A stretch of 64,000 nt of DNA from Agrobacterium vitis (GTDB lineage: Bacteria; Pseudomonadota; Alphaproteobacteria; Rhizobiales; Rhizobiaceae), in NCBI RefSeq assembly GCF_013426735.1, contig NZ_AP023272.1, forward strand, positions 1,594,501 to 1,658,500. Direction: 5' to 3'. Below the pieces are notes generated by a model. The model had not been told where the DNA came from and did no database searches. It worked only from the letters and a program-made list of their open reading frames with translations. Both the position numbers and the translations under genes were made by a program. Of the stretch, positions 19,127 through 27,431 are shown one piece after another. How positions within the stretch are numbered: position 1 is the stretch's first letter; each line of letters opens with the position of its first letter.

Positions 19127-19414
19127 TTATTCCGGCATCGCCCAGGCGTAAAACACCGAGCTTGATCCGTTGACCGTGTTTTTGCTGACCATTTTATGGG
19201 CGTCGTTGGCGCGATGTTCGCGGCCATGAAGACCGGCGAGCCGCAATTTTGCCTGTTCGACAAAGTAGCAATGCGGTAGGTTGGCATCGCTGGACGCTTT
19301 CAGGTCATGCGCCATGCGATCAATCAGTTCTGCGGTATCGATCAGTCGGTCGCGACCGGTCCGATCTGCGGAACTCGTCATGTCTGCGGGAATAGTCATG
19401 CTGTGCGTAGCCAT
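19127..19414 (-). CDS. small hypothetical protein
   Basis: This 95-residue soluble protein is not recognised. ATG at 19414 is backed by a very strong GAGGAGGAGG site about 7 nt upstream, which is the main evidence that it is expressed. The middle is helical and charged (LIDTAELIDRMAHDLKA), with one Cys-Tyr-Phe segment. It stands alone between the DUF1059 gene and hemF. Confidence 0.6.
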   Translation of the reverse strand: MATHSMTIPADMTSSADRTGRDRLIDTAELIDRMAHDLKASSDANLPHCYFVEQAKLRLAGLHGREHRANDAHKMVSKNTVNGSSSVFYAWAMPE

Positions 19415-19550
19415 TGCAATCCTCCTCCTCATTCCATAGGCGACAGGATAACACGGGAACGCGACATGCCAATGTTAATTTTCGATTAATGGGCCTGTAA
19501 TGCAGTTTTTGTTAATCAAGAAAATATGAATTGATCATTCTTCGATCAGA

Positions 19551-19573
19551 AAACCCCAAAAATAAGGGGGTTT
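19551..19573 (-). terminator. probable terminator of hemF
   Basis: AAACCCC (19551-19557) and GGGGTTT (19567-19573) form a 7-bp stem with a 9-nt A/T-rich loop. On the minus strand the hairpin ends in GGGGTTTTC, 38 bp after the hemF stop. Confidence 0.5.
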
Positions 19574-19610
19574 CGGCACGAAATGACTTATTGTGGAACA
19601 AAATTTCACC

Positions 19611-20525
19611 TCAAGGCCATCGAACGAGCGGCGGCAGCGATGACAAAATCGATTCGACATTGCCGCCGGTCTTCAGGCCGAAAATCGTTCCGCGGTCATA
19701 GAGGAGATTGAACTCCACATAGCGCCCACGGCGCACCAGCTGTTCTTCCCGGTCTTCTTCGGTCCATGGCGTGTTGAAGTTGCGACGAACCAGATCGGGA
19801 TAGACGGAGGCGAACTTGCGTCCGACATCCTGCACGAAAGCAAAGTTGGGAGCCCAGAGGTCGAATTTTTCTCCGGCATGCAGCCAGTCGAAGAAAATTC
19901 CGCCGATGCCACGCGGTTCCTGGCGGTGCGGCAGAAAGAAATACTCCTCGCACCACGCTTTGTAATGGGGATAATCGGCGACGTCAGGATGGGCCGCACA
20001 GGCGGATTCGAGAGCGGCATGAAAGGCCACCGTGTCGGCATCCTCCTGGGTACGGCGACGATCCAGCACCGGGGTCAGGTCCGCCCCGCCGCCGAACCAC
20101 TGGCTGGTGGTGACCACCATGCGGGTGTTCATATGCACCGCCGGAACATGCGGATTGCAGGGATGGGCGATCAGCGAAATGCCGGAGGCCCAGAACCGTG
20201 GATCTTCCTCGGCACCCGGCATTTGCTTGCGAAATTCCGGCGAAAATTCGCCATGCACCGTGGAGGTATGAACGCCGACCTTCTCGAAGACCCTGCCATT
20301 CATCATCGACATGCGTCCACCGCCGCCGAGGCCTTCTTCACGCTGCCAGTCCTTAGGCGTGAAGCGTCCAGGTGCACGATCGCTCAACGGACCGGTCAAT
20401 TCGTCTTCCAGCGCCTCGAAGGACCGGCAGATCTGGTCACGAAGGCTTTCGAACCAGGCGCGGGCGGTGGCTTTCTTCGCCTCGATATCGTCAGGCAAGC
20501 CTTTGGGCAGAATGGGCCGTTGCAT
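19611..20525 (-). CDS. hemF: oxygen-dependent coproporphyrinogen III oxidase
   Basis: This 304-residue cytoplasmic enzyme decarboxylates coproporphyrinogen III to protoporphyrinogen IX using O2 in heme synthesis. Family signatures are present: [47 protein letters not shown] and GGIFFDWL. Length is normal and the start at 20525 gives the expected N-terminus. It is divergent from the small gene at 20713, with a 187-bp gap. No FNR-type TTGA-N6-TCAA box was seen upstream. Confidence 0.95.
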   Translation of the reverse strand: MQRPILPKGLPDDIEAKKATARAWFESLRDQICRSFEALEDELTGPLSDRAPGRFTPKDWQREEGLGGGGRMSMMNGRVFEKVGVHTSTVHGEFSPEFRKQMPGAEEDPRFWASGISLIAHPCNPHVPAVHMNTRMVVTTSQWFGGGADLTPVLDRRRTQEDADTVAFHAALESACAAHPDVADYPHYKAWCEEYFFLPHRQEPRGIGGIFFDWLHAGEKFDLWAPNFAFVQDVGRKFASVYPDLVRRNFNTPWTEEDREEQLVRRGRYVEFNLLYDRGTIFGLKTGGNVESILSSLPPLVRWP

Positions 20526-20660
20526 ATGCTCTCCCTGTCGCCGCTTTCATCAGATCCCGGCGTGTTGATCGAAGCACGGTGACTATCAGATCCAGCGCGG
20601 TTGTGCCATCGCCGCCAAACCACCTGATACTGGAAAAACCATTTCGCATGGCTTATCATC

Positions 20661-20703
20661 GGGTCTCGAAAGGCCGGGTCTAGAAAGGCCGGGTTTAGAA
20701 AGG
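20661..20703 (+). repeat. three tandem ~15-bp repeats overlapping a ribosome-binding site
   Basis: Units GGGTCTCGAAAGGCC (20661-20675), GGGTCTAGAAAGGCC (20676-20690) and a partial GGGTTTAGAAAGG (20691-20703) lie head to tail. Each carries AAAGG. The last one provides the Shine-Dalgarno site of the gene starting at 20713. Confidence 0.75.
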
Positions 20704-20712
20704 ATTCTCACC

Positions 20713-20991
20713 ATGACAGGAAAGCGTCCTCTTCCGCCGCTCGACGGACTGAAACGGCAGATTGCCCGCCACCGTGATCGACAGACAAAAGAACGGGGGC
20801 AGGCGATACGCGATGCCTCGCCCTTCATTCGGGAAACCTTTCGTCTCAACCGGGAAGAGGCTCGCGCCAAGGCACGGGAATGGTTCGATGCCTTTCCCAA
20901 GGCCGCCTACTGGACCGAAATGGAAAGCTGGCGGCAATTGGAGGGCGATGCCATCGAGTTCACCATGCGGCGCTTGTCGTCTGCGGATTGA
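20713..20991 (+). CDS. small conserved-type hypothetical protein
   Basis: This 92-residue, highly charged, mostly helical protein is rich in Arg, Lys and Glu (REEARAKAREWFDAFPKAAY), with no membrane segment or signal. I do not recognise a named family. ATG at 20713 has AAAGGA upstream, supplied by the last of three tandem repeats. It is divergent from hemF and precedes the flagellin gene by 185 bp. Confidence 0.62.
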   Translation: MTGKRPLPPLDGLKRQIARHRDRQTKERGQAIRDASPFIRETFRLNREEARAKAREWFDAFPKAAYWTEMESWRQLEGDAIEFTMRRLSSAD

Positions 20992-21176
20992 AGTGGGGTA
21001 CGATGCCGCACACCTTTCAGCAGCCTGGCGTTGAAAACTTCTTAATCGTTAAAATTGCAATCTTTGCTGAAAGGTGATGGAAATATCTTGTAGATTATAA
21101 ATCCCTTACATTGTGGGGTATTTTTTTCAAAGCGCCAGTCATGCGGTTTGAAACTCACAGCGTTGAAGGGGGCAGC

Positions 21177-22136
21177 ATGGATTCCGTATCGATCAATTCC
21201 ACGTCTGCATCGGCCCTGTCTCTGCTGAGCGGGTCTTCGAAGGCGCTTGAAGCGACCCAGACCAAGGTTGCAACGGGCAAGAAGGTCGATGACGCCTCTG
21301 ATAATGCCGCCTATTGGTCGATTGCCACGACGATGAAATCCGACAGCCTGTCGCTGTCGAGCGCCGAGGACGCCACGGCGCTGTCGGCTGCCGTCTCCGA
21401 TACCGCCGCACTTGGGCTGGAGCAGGCGACGGGGCTTGTTTCCGACATCCAGGCCAAGCTGATAGCCTCCAAGGCGGCTGGCGCCAACAAAGGCGCGATC
21501 AATGACGAGATCAGCCAGCTCAAGGACCAGCTTTCAACTGTAGCGCAGTCCTCCAGCTTCAACGGCCAGAACTGGCTGGCGCTTGATGCCAATCAGTCAC
21601 CGAAAGTGACATCGATGGTGTCTTCGGTCGGCTCGGACGGCAGCGGCAATCTGGCCGTCAACGTCACCAATTTCGACACGGCGCAAAGCGTGCTGACCAG
21701 CAAAAACGATGCAAGCGATGGTATTTTGACGCGCTCGACGCTGACCATTGGCTCCGATGGAAGCGCCAGTGAATATTATCTGATGAATGTCGGTTCCCAG
21801 ACGTCAGCCGCACCGACCGCCGCGGAAATTGCCATTTCGGATGATACGTCGAATGCGCAGATCGACGCAATGATCGGCGCCACCCAATCGATCCTTTCCA
21901 GCATCACCGATGCCAGCGCCGCCGTGGGTGCCACCCAGAACCGGATTTCCAACAGTTCAGACCTGATGAAGGACCTGAAGGATACCGCCACGGTCAGCAT
22001 TGGTCGCTTGACCGATGCCGATATGGAAGAGGAAGCCACCAAGCTTTCGGCGCAAAGCGCCCAATCCCAGTTGCAGACGGCCAGCCTCAGCATTGCCAAC
22101 AGCCAGCAGAAGAGCCTTGCACAGCTGTTTATGTGA
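21177..22136 (+). CDS. flagellin-like protein (isolated gene)
   Basis: This 319-residue protein has the flagellin N-terminal D0/D1 region (SRALEATQTKV-like SKALEATQTKVATGKKVDDA, then DNAAYWSIATTMKSD) and a C-terminal D1/D0 region ending QTASLSIANSQQKSLAQLFM. The DNAAYWSIATTM block is typical of rhizobial flagellins, but the extreme N-terminus (MDSVSINSTSASALSLL) is divergent. ATG at 21177 is preceded by AAGGGGG. No other flagellar gene is nearby, so it may be a minor or specialised filament subunit. Confidence 0.85.
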   Translation: MDSVSINSTSASALSLLSGSSKALEATQTKVATGKKVDDASDNAAYWSIATTMKSDSLSLSSAEDATALSAAVSDTAALGLEQATGLVSDIQAKLIASKAAGANKGAINDEISQLKDQLSTVAQSSSFNGQNWLALDANQSPKVTSMVSSVGSDGSGNLAVNVTNFDTAQSVLTSKNDASDGILTRSTLTIGSDGSASEYYLMNVGSQTSAAPTAAEIAISDDTSNAQIDAMIGATQSILSSITDASAAVGATQNRISNSSDLMKDLKDTATVSIGRLTDADMEEEATKLSAQSAQSQLQTASLSIANSQQKSLAQLFM

Positions 22137-22172
22137 CAGCTGTGCCAAGGTGATGGCTCTTGCAAACACGCC

Positions 22173-23609
22173 TTACCGCTTGCGCGATCTGTTACGCTTG
22201 CGGGTATTGCCTGGTTGATTGCTGGCTTGCTTAACGGGCGCGGGCGTATTGGCGACAGGCTCGGAAATCGTTTGGACAGGCGCTTCGGGAACCAATTCGT
22301 CAGGAGCCAGAATCTGCGCAGTGTCTGCATTGTCTTCAGGGGTGACCGGCTCGGAGAGCGGGGCATCGGCTGACTGTGGCGGGATGGCGTCGTGCGTGTT
22401 GTCGGCTGCCACCGCGTCGATGGGTTCGACAGATGGCTCCAGCTCCGGTTCCAATGAAACCGGCTCCTCAACGATAACTCTTTCATCATCGTTTCTGTCA
22501 TTGTCGTTCATTGCGCTGGCCTGGGGGGCGCTAGCTTGGGGGGCGCTGGCTTGCGCGGGCATGTCGTTGGCATCCGCCACGACAGGTGGAACGACCAGAG
22601 CCAGAAGCGAAGGAATTGCATTTTCCGCCGGTGCGTCCGCTCTTGCCGTGTCAGAGGCGTTGGCGGGTGACGCCGACAACGTCTGCGCCAAAAGATCGGT
22701 GATTTTCAGCGCTCCCGGCAGGGATGTGTTGGTCGAATGGCCAGCGCGTGCGACGCGGACAATGTTGGTTACCTTAGCTGTGGCATTCAATTCGCCGTAC
22801 CAGTCGAGTTCACCGATGATCGCCAAGGGTGGCGAAAACGGCGCGGGCAGCCCGACACGCGTGCTGAAGTTGATGATCTGTAACCGTTCCGCCAGGATGG
22901 TAAGCCGCTCGGGTGCTTCTTTTTCAATGGCGTTCAGCGCTTCAGCAACGATCAGGTTGCCTTTGGAATGGCCAGTGACGAGGTTGAAACGCAGGTCCGG
23001 GTGGCACAGCAGCGCCTGGACCGTATCGGCATCGAGACTGGTGCGGCGCGGCGGTTGCGACGGTTTCGGGCGGCGCTGGTAGGCACCGAATTGCGGGCGT
23101 CCGACCAAATCGTCGATCATCTCGAAATTGCGGCGCAGAAAGCCCAGCGGGCCAAAGAAGAAAGCGCCGCCCAGGGCCTCCGCGACGACATCGCCCAGTC
23201 CATAGCCGGACACCACCGCGCAGACCGGCGCCTCGATAGCGTCGGCGACATTGCGGGCAAAGGCGGCAGCCCCAGCGGCGGAGCCGCCAATGCCGGCCAC
23301 CGCCATGGCCCGGACCTCGCGGCCACCGCGCAGCAGATATTCATCCACCGTCTCGCACAGCGTCAACATGCCCTGGCCAGTGGGCGGCACGATCATGATC
23401 AGCCCTTCGGCGGCCAGCGCGTCGCTGATATAGAAGGCCTCATCCGAGGTCAGCGCCCTGATGTCGTAATAGAGCGCGTCGAGGCTGCTGTTGCGCAAAC
23501 GCCAGGGCTCCAGCGCGGCATTGCGCAAGGGCCGCTTTTGCAGCCTTTCCGGCAAGGAAAGCGACCGGGCAAATTGGGTCAAGCCAAAGGTGAAGGCTGT
23601 CTCGAACAT
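22173..23609 (-). CDS. alpha/beta-hydrolase-like protein with acidic repeat-bearing tail
   Basis: This 478-residue protein has a folded N-terminal part (about 1-300) containing VTGHSKGNLIVAEAL, a G-x-S-x-G nucleophile-elbow motif of lipases, and small-residue-rich hydrophobic stretches (MAVAGIGGSAAGAAAFARNV). The C-terminal ~180 residues are low-complexity, acidic and proline-rich, ending in the basic KRNRSRKR. Three in-frame 15-bp repeats encode APQAS copies. ATG at 23609 has GGAGAAG upstream. It is convergent with the flagellin gene. Substrate and location are unknown. Confidence 0.6.
   Translation of the reverse strand: MFETAFTFGLTQFARSLSLPERLQKRPLRNAALEPWRLRNSSLDALYYDIRALTSDEAFYISDALAAEGLIMIVPPTGQGMLTLCETVDEYLLRGGREVRAMAVAGIGGSAAGAAAFARNVADAIEAPVCAVVSGYGLGDVVAEALGGAFFFGPLGFLRRNFEMIDDLVGRPQFGAYQRRPKPSQPPRRTSLDADTVQALLCHPDLRFNLVTGHSKGNLIVAEALNAIEKEAPERLTILAERLQIINFSTRVGLPAPFSPPLAIIGELDWYGELNATAKVTNIVRVARAGHSTNTSLPGALKITDLLAQTLSASPANASDTARADAPAENAIPSLLALVVPPVVADANDMPAQASAPQASAPQASAMNDNDRNDDERVIVEEPVSLEPELEPSVEPIDAVAADNTHDAIPPQSADAPLSEPVTPEDNADTAQILAPDELVPEAPVQTISEPVANTPAPVKQASNQPGNTRKRNRSRKR
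22513..22557 (-). repeat. three in-frame 15-bp repeats inside the hydrolase-like gene
   Basis: Units at 22513-22527, 22528-22542 and 22543-22557 (GCGCTGGCCTGGGGG and close variants) encode repeated Ala-Pro-Gln-Ala-Ser in the tail of the protein. The copy number is a multiple of the codon length, so changes would keep the frame. Confidence 0.7.
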
Positions 23610-23837
23610 TGGTCTTCTCCCATGTGTTTTGTTGCATTGCAACTTATGGGCGCGCAATTCGATTAGCAACTGTTACTTTATTTTTTTTGCACTAACGGAA
23701 AGGCTGGGTTGCCCACGACTGCAAATCCAACCTGGACCATAGCACAGACCGAACCCGCTGGCTTTGCGCAACGCCAAATTTCCATGCACATGTCCGTGTG
23801 ATGTTTATAGTAATGAAAACTCTGCGAGAAGGAGGGA

Positions 23838-24323
23838 TCAGCGCCGTGTCTGGCGCAATGCCTCACCGGCGATCATTGCTGCCGACATCGCGACATTGAT
23901 GGAGCGCTGGCCCTCGACCATCGGGATCAGGATGCGGGCATCGGCGCCGTCATGGACATGATCAGGCACGCCAGCGCTTTCGCGGCCAAACAGCAGGATA
24001 TCGTCGGGCTGGAAGGCAAGTTCGGTATAGGGCATGGCCGCCTTGGTGGAGGCCAGAACCAGCCGGCGCCCGCTGTTCTTGCGCCAATCCTCAAATTGCG
24101 CCCAGTTGACATGCCGGGTGAGGGTGACGGCGGCGAGATAGTCCATTCCCGCCCGCTTCAGATTACGATCCGACAGGTCGAAACCGGCAGGCTCGATAAT
24201 ATCGACGCCGAGGCCCAGGCAGGCGGCGAGCCGCAGGATCGTGCCGGTATTGCCGGGAATATCCGGCTGGTAAAGGGCGATGCGGAGCGTGGAGGGGGAG
24301 ACGCCGGTGATGCTATTGGTCAT
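23838..24323 (-). CDS. trmL: tRNA (cytidine(34)-2'-O)-methyltransferase
   Basis: This SPOUT-class methyltransferase of about 161 residues 2'-O-methylates the wobble base of tRNA-Leu isoacceptors. Motifs: LYQPDIPGNTGTILRLAACL (N-terminal), LFGRESAGVPDHVHD, and the C-terminal knot IPMVEGQRSINVAMSAAMI. The ATG at 24323 lacks a good Shine-Dalgarno site and leaves about ten extra residues before the conserved LRIALYQP, so a start slightly downstream is possible. It is a single gene. Confidence 0.92.
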   Translation of the reverse strand: MTNSITGVSPSTLRIALYQPDIPGNTGTILRLAACLGLGVDIIEPAGFDLSDRNLKRAGMDYLAAVTLTRHVNWAQFEDWRKNSGRRLVLASTKAAMPYTELAFQPDDILLFGRESAGVPDHVHDGADARILIPMVEGQRSINVAMSAAMIAGEALRQTRR

Positions 24324-24791
24324 GGCGTCGTGAATACCGGCTTCGCTGCGGCCTGTCTGTTGTCGATGGGCAACAGTGAGACCGCAAAACAGGGTGCCGT
24401 TCCGATTGCGACTTTTCAATTTCCCGCTGCGTCTTTATTGAAAGTGCATCTTCACTCGAGACAGGGAGGCACGCATGACCGATATCCACTGGATGCGCCA
24501 CCCCGCTGCACGAATTCTCCGGCAGCGCTGAGCCCTCTCGACTTTTCCTTGAACGCACTGAAATGCCATCGCCTGAACTGCGCTCTTGCCCGACCTGTAA
24601 CCTTTGCAAGAGGCGATGTCTTTCTCAATCCCATGGCTGATTTCGCCTGAATCTTTGCGGTCAGGCGGTCACGCCGCCAATCGGCTGGCCCTTTCGCGGT
24701 TGGCCGCCGTTTACCGATTGAGCTTGCCATATCCCGGTTGCTTTGCCGCGATACGCGCTATATCGATCCGGCAAGCTGATGGAGACTGAAA
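24324..24791. other. intergenic stretch without a supported gene
   Basis: This 468-bp region lies between trmL and the first ABC exporter. Short open frames on both strands lack ribosome-binding sites and family features. No tRNA-like fold, clear hairpin or repeat was recognised. It must hold the promoters of both flanking divergent genes. Confidence 0.5.
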
Positions 24792-26651
24792 ATGTTTACC
24801 TGGTTCGAACGCCAACTCAATCCCTATCCGGCCGAGCAACCCAGCCTGCCGCCCAAGGGCCTGTTCCGCTTCATCTGGCATTATACCAGGCCCGCTGCTG
24901 GCTGGCTGGGGCTGATGGCCGTGCTGGTGATGATGATTGCCGTGGGCGAGGTGATGCTCTTCCAGTTTCTCGGCGATATCGTCACCTGGCTCTCGCATGC
25001 CAACCGCGATACGTTCCTGCAAACCGAGGGCTGGCGGCTGGTGGGCATGGGCGCCTTGGTCCTGGTGTTTCTGCCGGGCATTGCCACGATCAATTCGCTG
25101 ATCGTGCATCAGACGCTGCTGGGCAATTTCCCGATGATCGCCCGCTGGCAGATGCATCGCTTCCTGCTCAATCATTCCATGACGTTTTTCGCCAACGAGT
25201 TTTCTGGCCGGGTCTCGACCAAGGTCATGCAGACCTCGCTGGCGGTGCGCGAAACCGTGGTCAAGGTGCTGGACGTTTTCGTCTATGTCATCACCTATTT
25301 CATCTCGATGCTGGTGGTGATCGCCTCTGCCGACCTGCGCCTGCTGGTGCCGATGCTGGTGTGGCTGGGCATCTATATCTCGATCGTCACCTATTACGTG
25401 CCGCGGCTGCGCAAGATTGCAGCGCTCCAGGCCGATACCCGCTCGACCATGACCGGGCGGATCGTTGACAGCTATACCAATATCGCCACGGTCAAGCTGT
25501 TCTCCCACACACGGCGGGAGGAGGACTATGCCAAGGGCGCGATGGACGAATTCCTGCAATCCGTGCATGCGCAAATGCGCAAGGTGACGCTTTTCCAGGT
25601 TCTGGTCTATCTCAACAATTGCACGGTCATCTTCCTGATCGGCGCGCTGTCCGTCTGGCTGTGGCTGACGGCCTCCATCCAGGTCGGTGCTATCGCCATT
25701 GCCATCGGGCTTGCCATGCGGGTCAACAGCATGTCGCAATGGGTGATGTGGGAAGTGTCGGCGCTGTTTGAAAATATCGGCACCGTCTATGACGGCATGG
25801 AGATGATGACCAAGCCGCATGACATTACCGACAAGCCCGATGCCAAGCCGCTGACCGTGCCGAAGGGCGAGATTGTCTATGACAAGGTCCGCTTCCACTA
25901 TGGAAAGACGCGCGGCGTGATCGACGATTTCTCGCTGACGATAAAGGCTGGCGAAAAGGTCGGGTTGGTTGGCCGCTCCGGTGCTGGCAAGACGACGCTG
26001 ATGAACCTGCTGCTGCGGTTCTACGATGTCGAAAAGGGCCACGTCACCATCGACGGGCAGGATATCGGGGCGGTCACTCAAGATAGCCTGCGCGGCCAGA
26101 TCGGCGTCGTCACCCAGGATACCTCGTTGCTGCATCGGTCGATCCGCGACAACATCGCCTATGGCCGCCCGGATGCCAGCGATGCCGAAGTGGTCGAGGC
26201 GGCAAAACGCGCCAATGCCTGGGACTTCATCGAGCACCTCGTCGATATGCAGGGCCGGGTTGGTCTGGATGCGCAGGTGGGCGAGCGGGGCGTGAAACTA
26301 TCCGGCGGCCAGCGCCAGCGGATTGCCATCGCCCGGGTCTTCCTGAAAAATGCACCGATCCTGGTGCTGGACGAGGCGACCTCGGCGCTTGACTCAGAGG
26401 TAGAGGCCGCCATTCAGGAGAGCCTGTTTGCCCTGATGGAGGGCAAGACGGTGATCGCCATCGCCCATCGCCTCTCGACCTTGACCGAAATGGACCGTCT
26501 GGTGGTGCTGGACAAAGGCCGGATCATCGAGACCGGCACCCATCACCAGCTCGCCAGCCAGAGCGGCGTCTATGCCGATCTGTGGAACCGCCAGTCTGGC
26601 GGATTCTTGGGGGATGAGGCCAACGAGGTGCAGGACACGGCGGCGGAGTGA
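24792..26651 (+). CDS. ABC exporter half-transporter (permease-ATPase fusion)
   Basis: This 619-residue type IV exporter has an N-terminal membrane domain of six helices (about 30-320) and a C-terminal ATPase. The ATPase has Walker A GRSGAGKTTL, Q-loop VTQDTSLLHRS, signature LSGGQRQRIA, Walker B ILVLDEATSALD and H-loop AHRLST. It probably works as a homodimer or as a heterodimer with the paralogue at 27432. GGAG precedes ATG by 8 nt. The cargo (lipid, drug or peptide) cannot be told from sequence. Confidence 0.88.
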   Translation: MFTWFERQLNPYPAEQPSLPPKGLFRFIWHYTRPAAGWLGLMAVLVMMIAVGEVMLFQFLGDIVTWLSHANRDTFLQTEGWRLVGMGALVLVFLPGIATINSLIVHQTLLGNFPMIARWQMHRFLLNHSMTFFANEFSGRVSTKVMQTSLAVRETVVKVLDVFVYVITYFISMLVVIASADLRLLVPMLVWLGIYISIVTYYVPRLRKIAALQADTRSTMTGRIVDSYTNIATVKLFSHTRREEDYAKGAMDEFLQSVHAQMRKVTLFQVLVYLNNCTVIFLIGALSVWLWLTASIQVGAIAIAIGLAMRVNSMSQWVMWEVSALFENIGTVYDGMEMMTKPHDITDKPDAKPLTVPKGEIVYDKVRFHYGKTRGVIDDFSLTIKAGEKVGLVGRSGAGKTTLMNLLLRFYDVEKGHVTIDGQDIGAVTQDSLRGQIGVVTQDTSLLHRSIRDNIAYGRPDASDAEVVEAAKRANAWDFIEHLVDMQGRVGLDAQVGERGVKLSGGQRQRIAIARVFLKNAPILVLDEATSALDSEVEAAIQESLFALMEGKTVIAIAHRLSTLTEMDRLVVLDKGRIIETGTHHQLASQSGVYADLWNRQSGGFLGDEANEVQDTAAE

Positions 26652-26685
26652 TCCGCCGTTCTTTGCTGACAGACGCTCTCATTCC

Positions 26686-26726
26686 CGATGTCAGATGCTC
26701 GGCCATGTGCCGAGCATCTGACATCG
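26686..26726. terminator. 18-bp perfect inverted repeat between convergent genes
   Basis: The arms at 26686-26703 and 26709-26726 are perfectly complementary over 18 bp around a CATGT loop. It lies 35 bp after the first ABC gene and 69 bp before the end of the convergent acetyltransferase gene. No U-tract follows on either strand, so it may be a bidirectional transcription barrier or a mobile palindromic element. Confidence 0.6.
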
Positions 26727-26794
26727 CTGACTATCTTGAATGAAGGTGATGATATGGATCTGGCGGCAGATCCTGGTTGAAAGGCGATACAGGC

Positions 26795-27247
26795 CTATAG
26801 CGGCTTTCGGAAGAAGACGACGCGCTGTGTCTCCTCAAAGCCCAAAGCGGTATGGAGCGCATGGCTGGCTGAATTATCAAGTGGCGCGTCAGAACCAAAT
26901 TCAACACACCCAAGCGACTTTCCCCAATTGGCAACGGCATTGCAAAGCAATCCAGCGATACCTTGTCGCCTGTCAGCGGGGCGGACATAAATTCCTTCGA
27001 GGAATAGAACGGGCGAACTACTGCATCCATTCACATAATCATGTCGCAAGCTGGCCTCAGCAAAGCCGACCGCTTCATTCGCGCTGTTTCGGGCGATGAA
27101 CGCGATGGCCTTTCCACTTTCCGAGAGAAACGTTCGGACCAGTTCAGCGCGATGATCTTCAATCAGGTGATGCGGCCAGAGCGCGGCACGAAGCTGCACC
27201 CACGGCTCTACGTCTTTTATCGTCCCAATCTCAACAGTGGACTTCAT
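26795..27247 (-). CDS. AAC(6')-I-like aminoglycoside 6'-N-acetyltransferase
   Basis: This 150-residue GNAT protein resembles chromosomal AAC(6')-I enzymes (the Iaa/Iy group as I know it) along most of its length. It has RHDYVNGCSSSPVLFLEGIY, RPADRRQGIAGLL as the acetyl-CoA loop, and a C-terminal ALGFEETQRVVFFRKPL. Those enzymes acetylate the 6'-amino group of kanamycin, tobramycin and amikacin, though chromosomal copies can be silent or serve other amines. ATG at 27247. It lies between two ABC exporters, on the opposite strand to both. Resistance is inferred only. Confidence 0.75.
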   Translation of the reverse strand: MKSTVEIGTIKDVEPWVQLRAALWPHHLIEDHRAELVRTFLSESGKAIAFIARNSANEAVGFAEASLRHDYVNGCSSSPVLFLEGIYVRPADRRQGIAGLLCNAVANWGKSLGCVEFGSDAPLDNSASHALHTALGFEETQRVVFFRKPL

Positions 27248-27431
27248 ATTGGGGTTCCCTTCAGAGCGCTTTCGTCTCGACGTTCGGGTGACACCGCAAT
27301 CAGGGTGTTACCATCCTGATCACGCAAATATAACCGGCCAATCGACATCTGCACCTTTGTCCCGGTCCGCAATAGCCCTAGTTTGTGAAAGAACCGACTC
27401 GTCCCGTTCGGCTCATCCGAGGTCCCGCCCC

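Noticed and set aside
20661..20703. Tandem repeats as a CRISPR array
   Set aside because: The units are 15-17 bp and directly adjacent with no spacers (the same holds for 22513-22557 and 57929-57979). No cas genes are present.
24313..24730. Two small minus-strand ORFs upstream of trmL
   Set aside because: They have no start-site support or family pattern. One overlaps the trmL N-terminus in another frame.
24711..26237. A 508-codon minus-strand frame, very rich in His/Asp/Gln, across the first ABC exporter
   Set aside because: The odd composition comes from reading the antisense of a GC-rich transporter. The sense frame has all ABC motifs.
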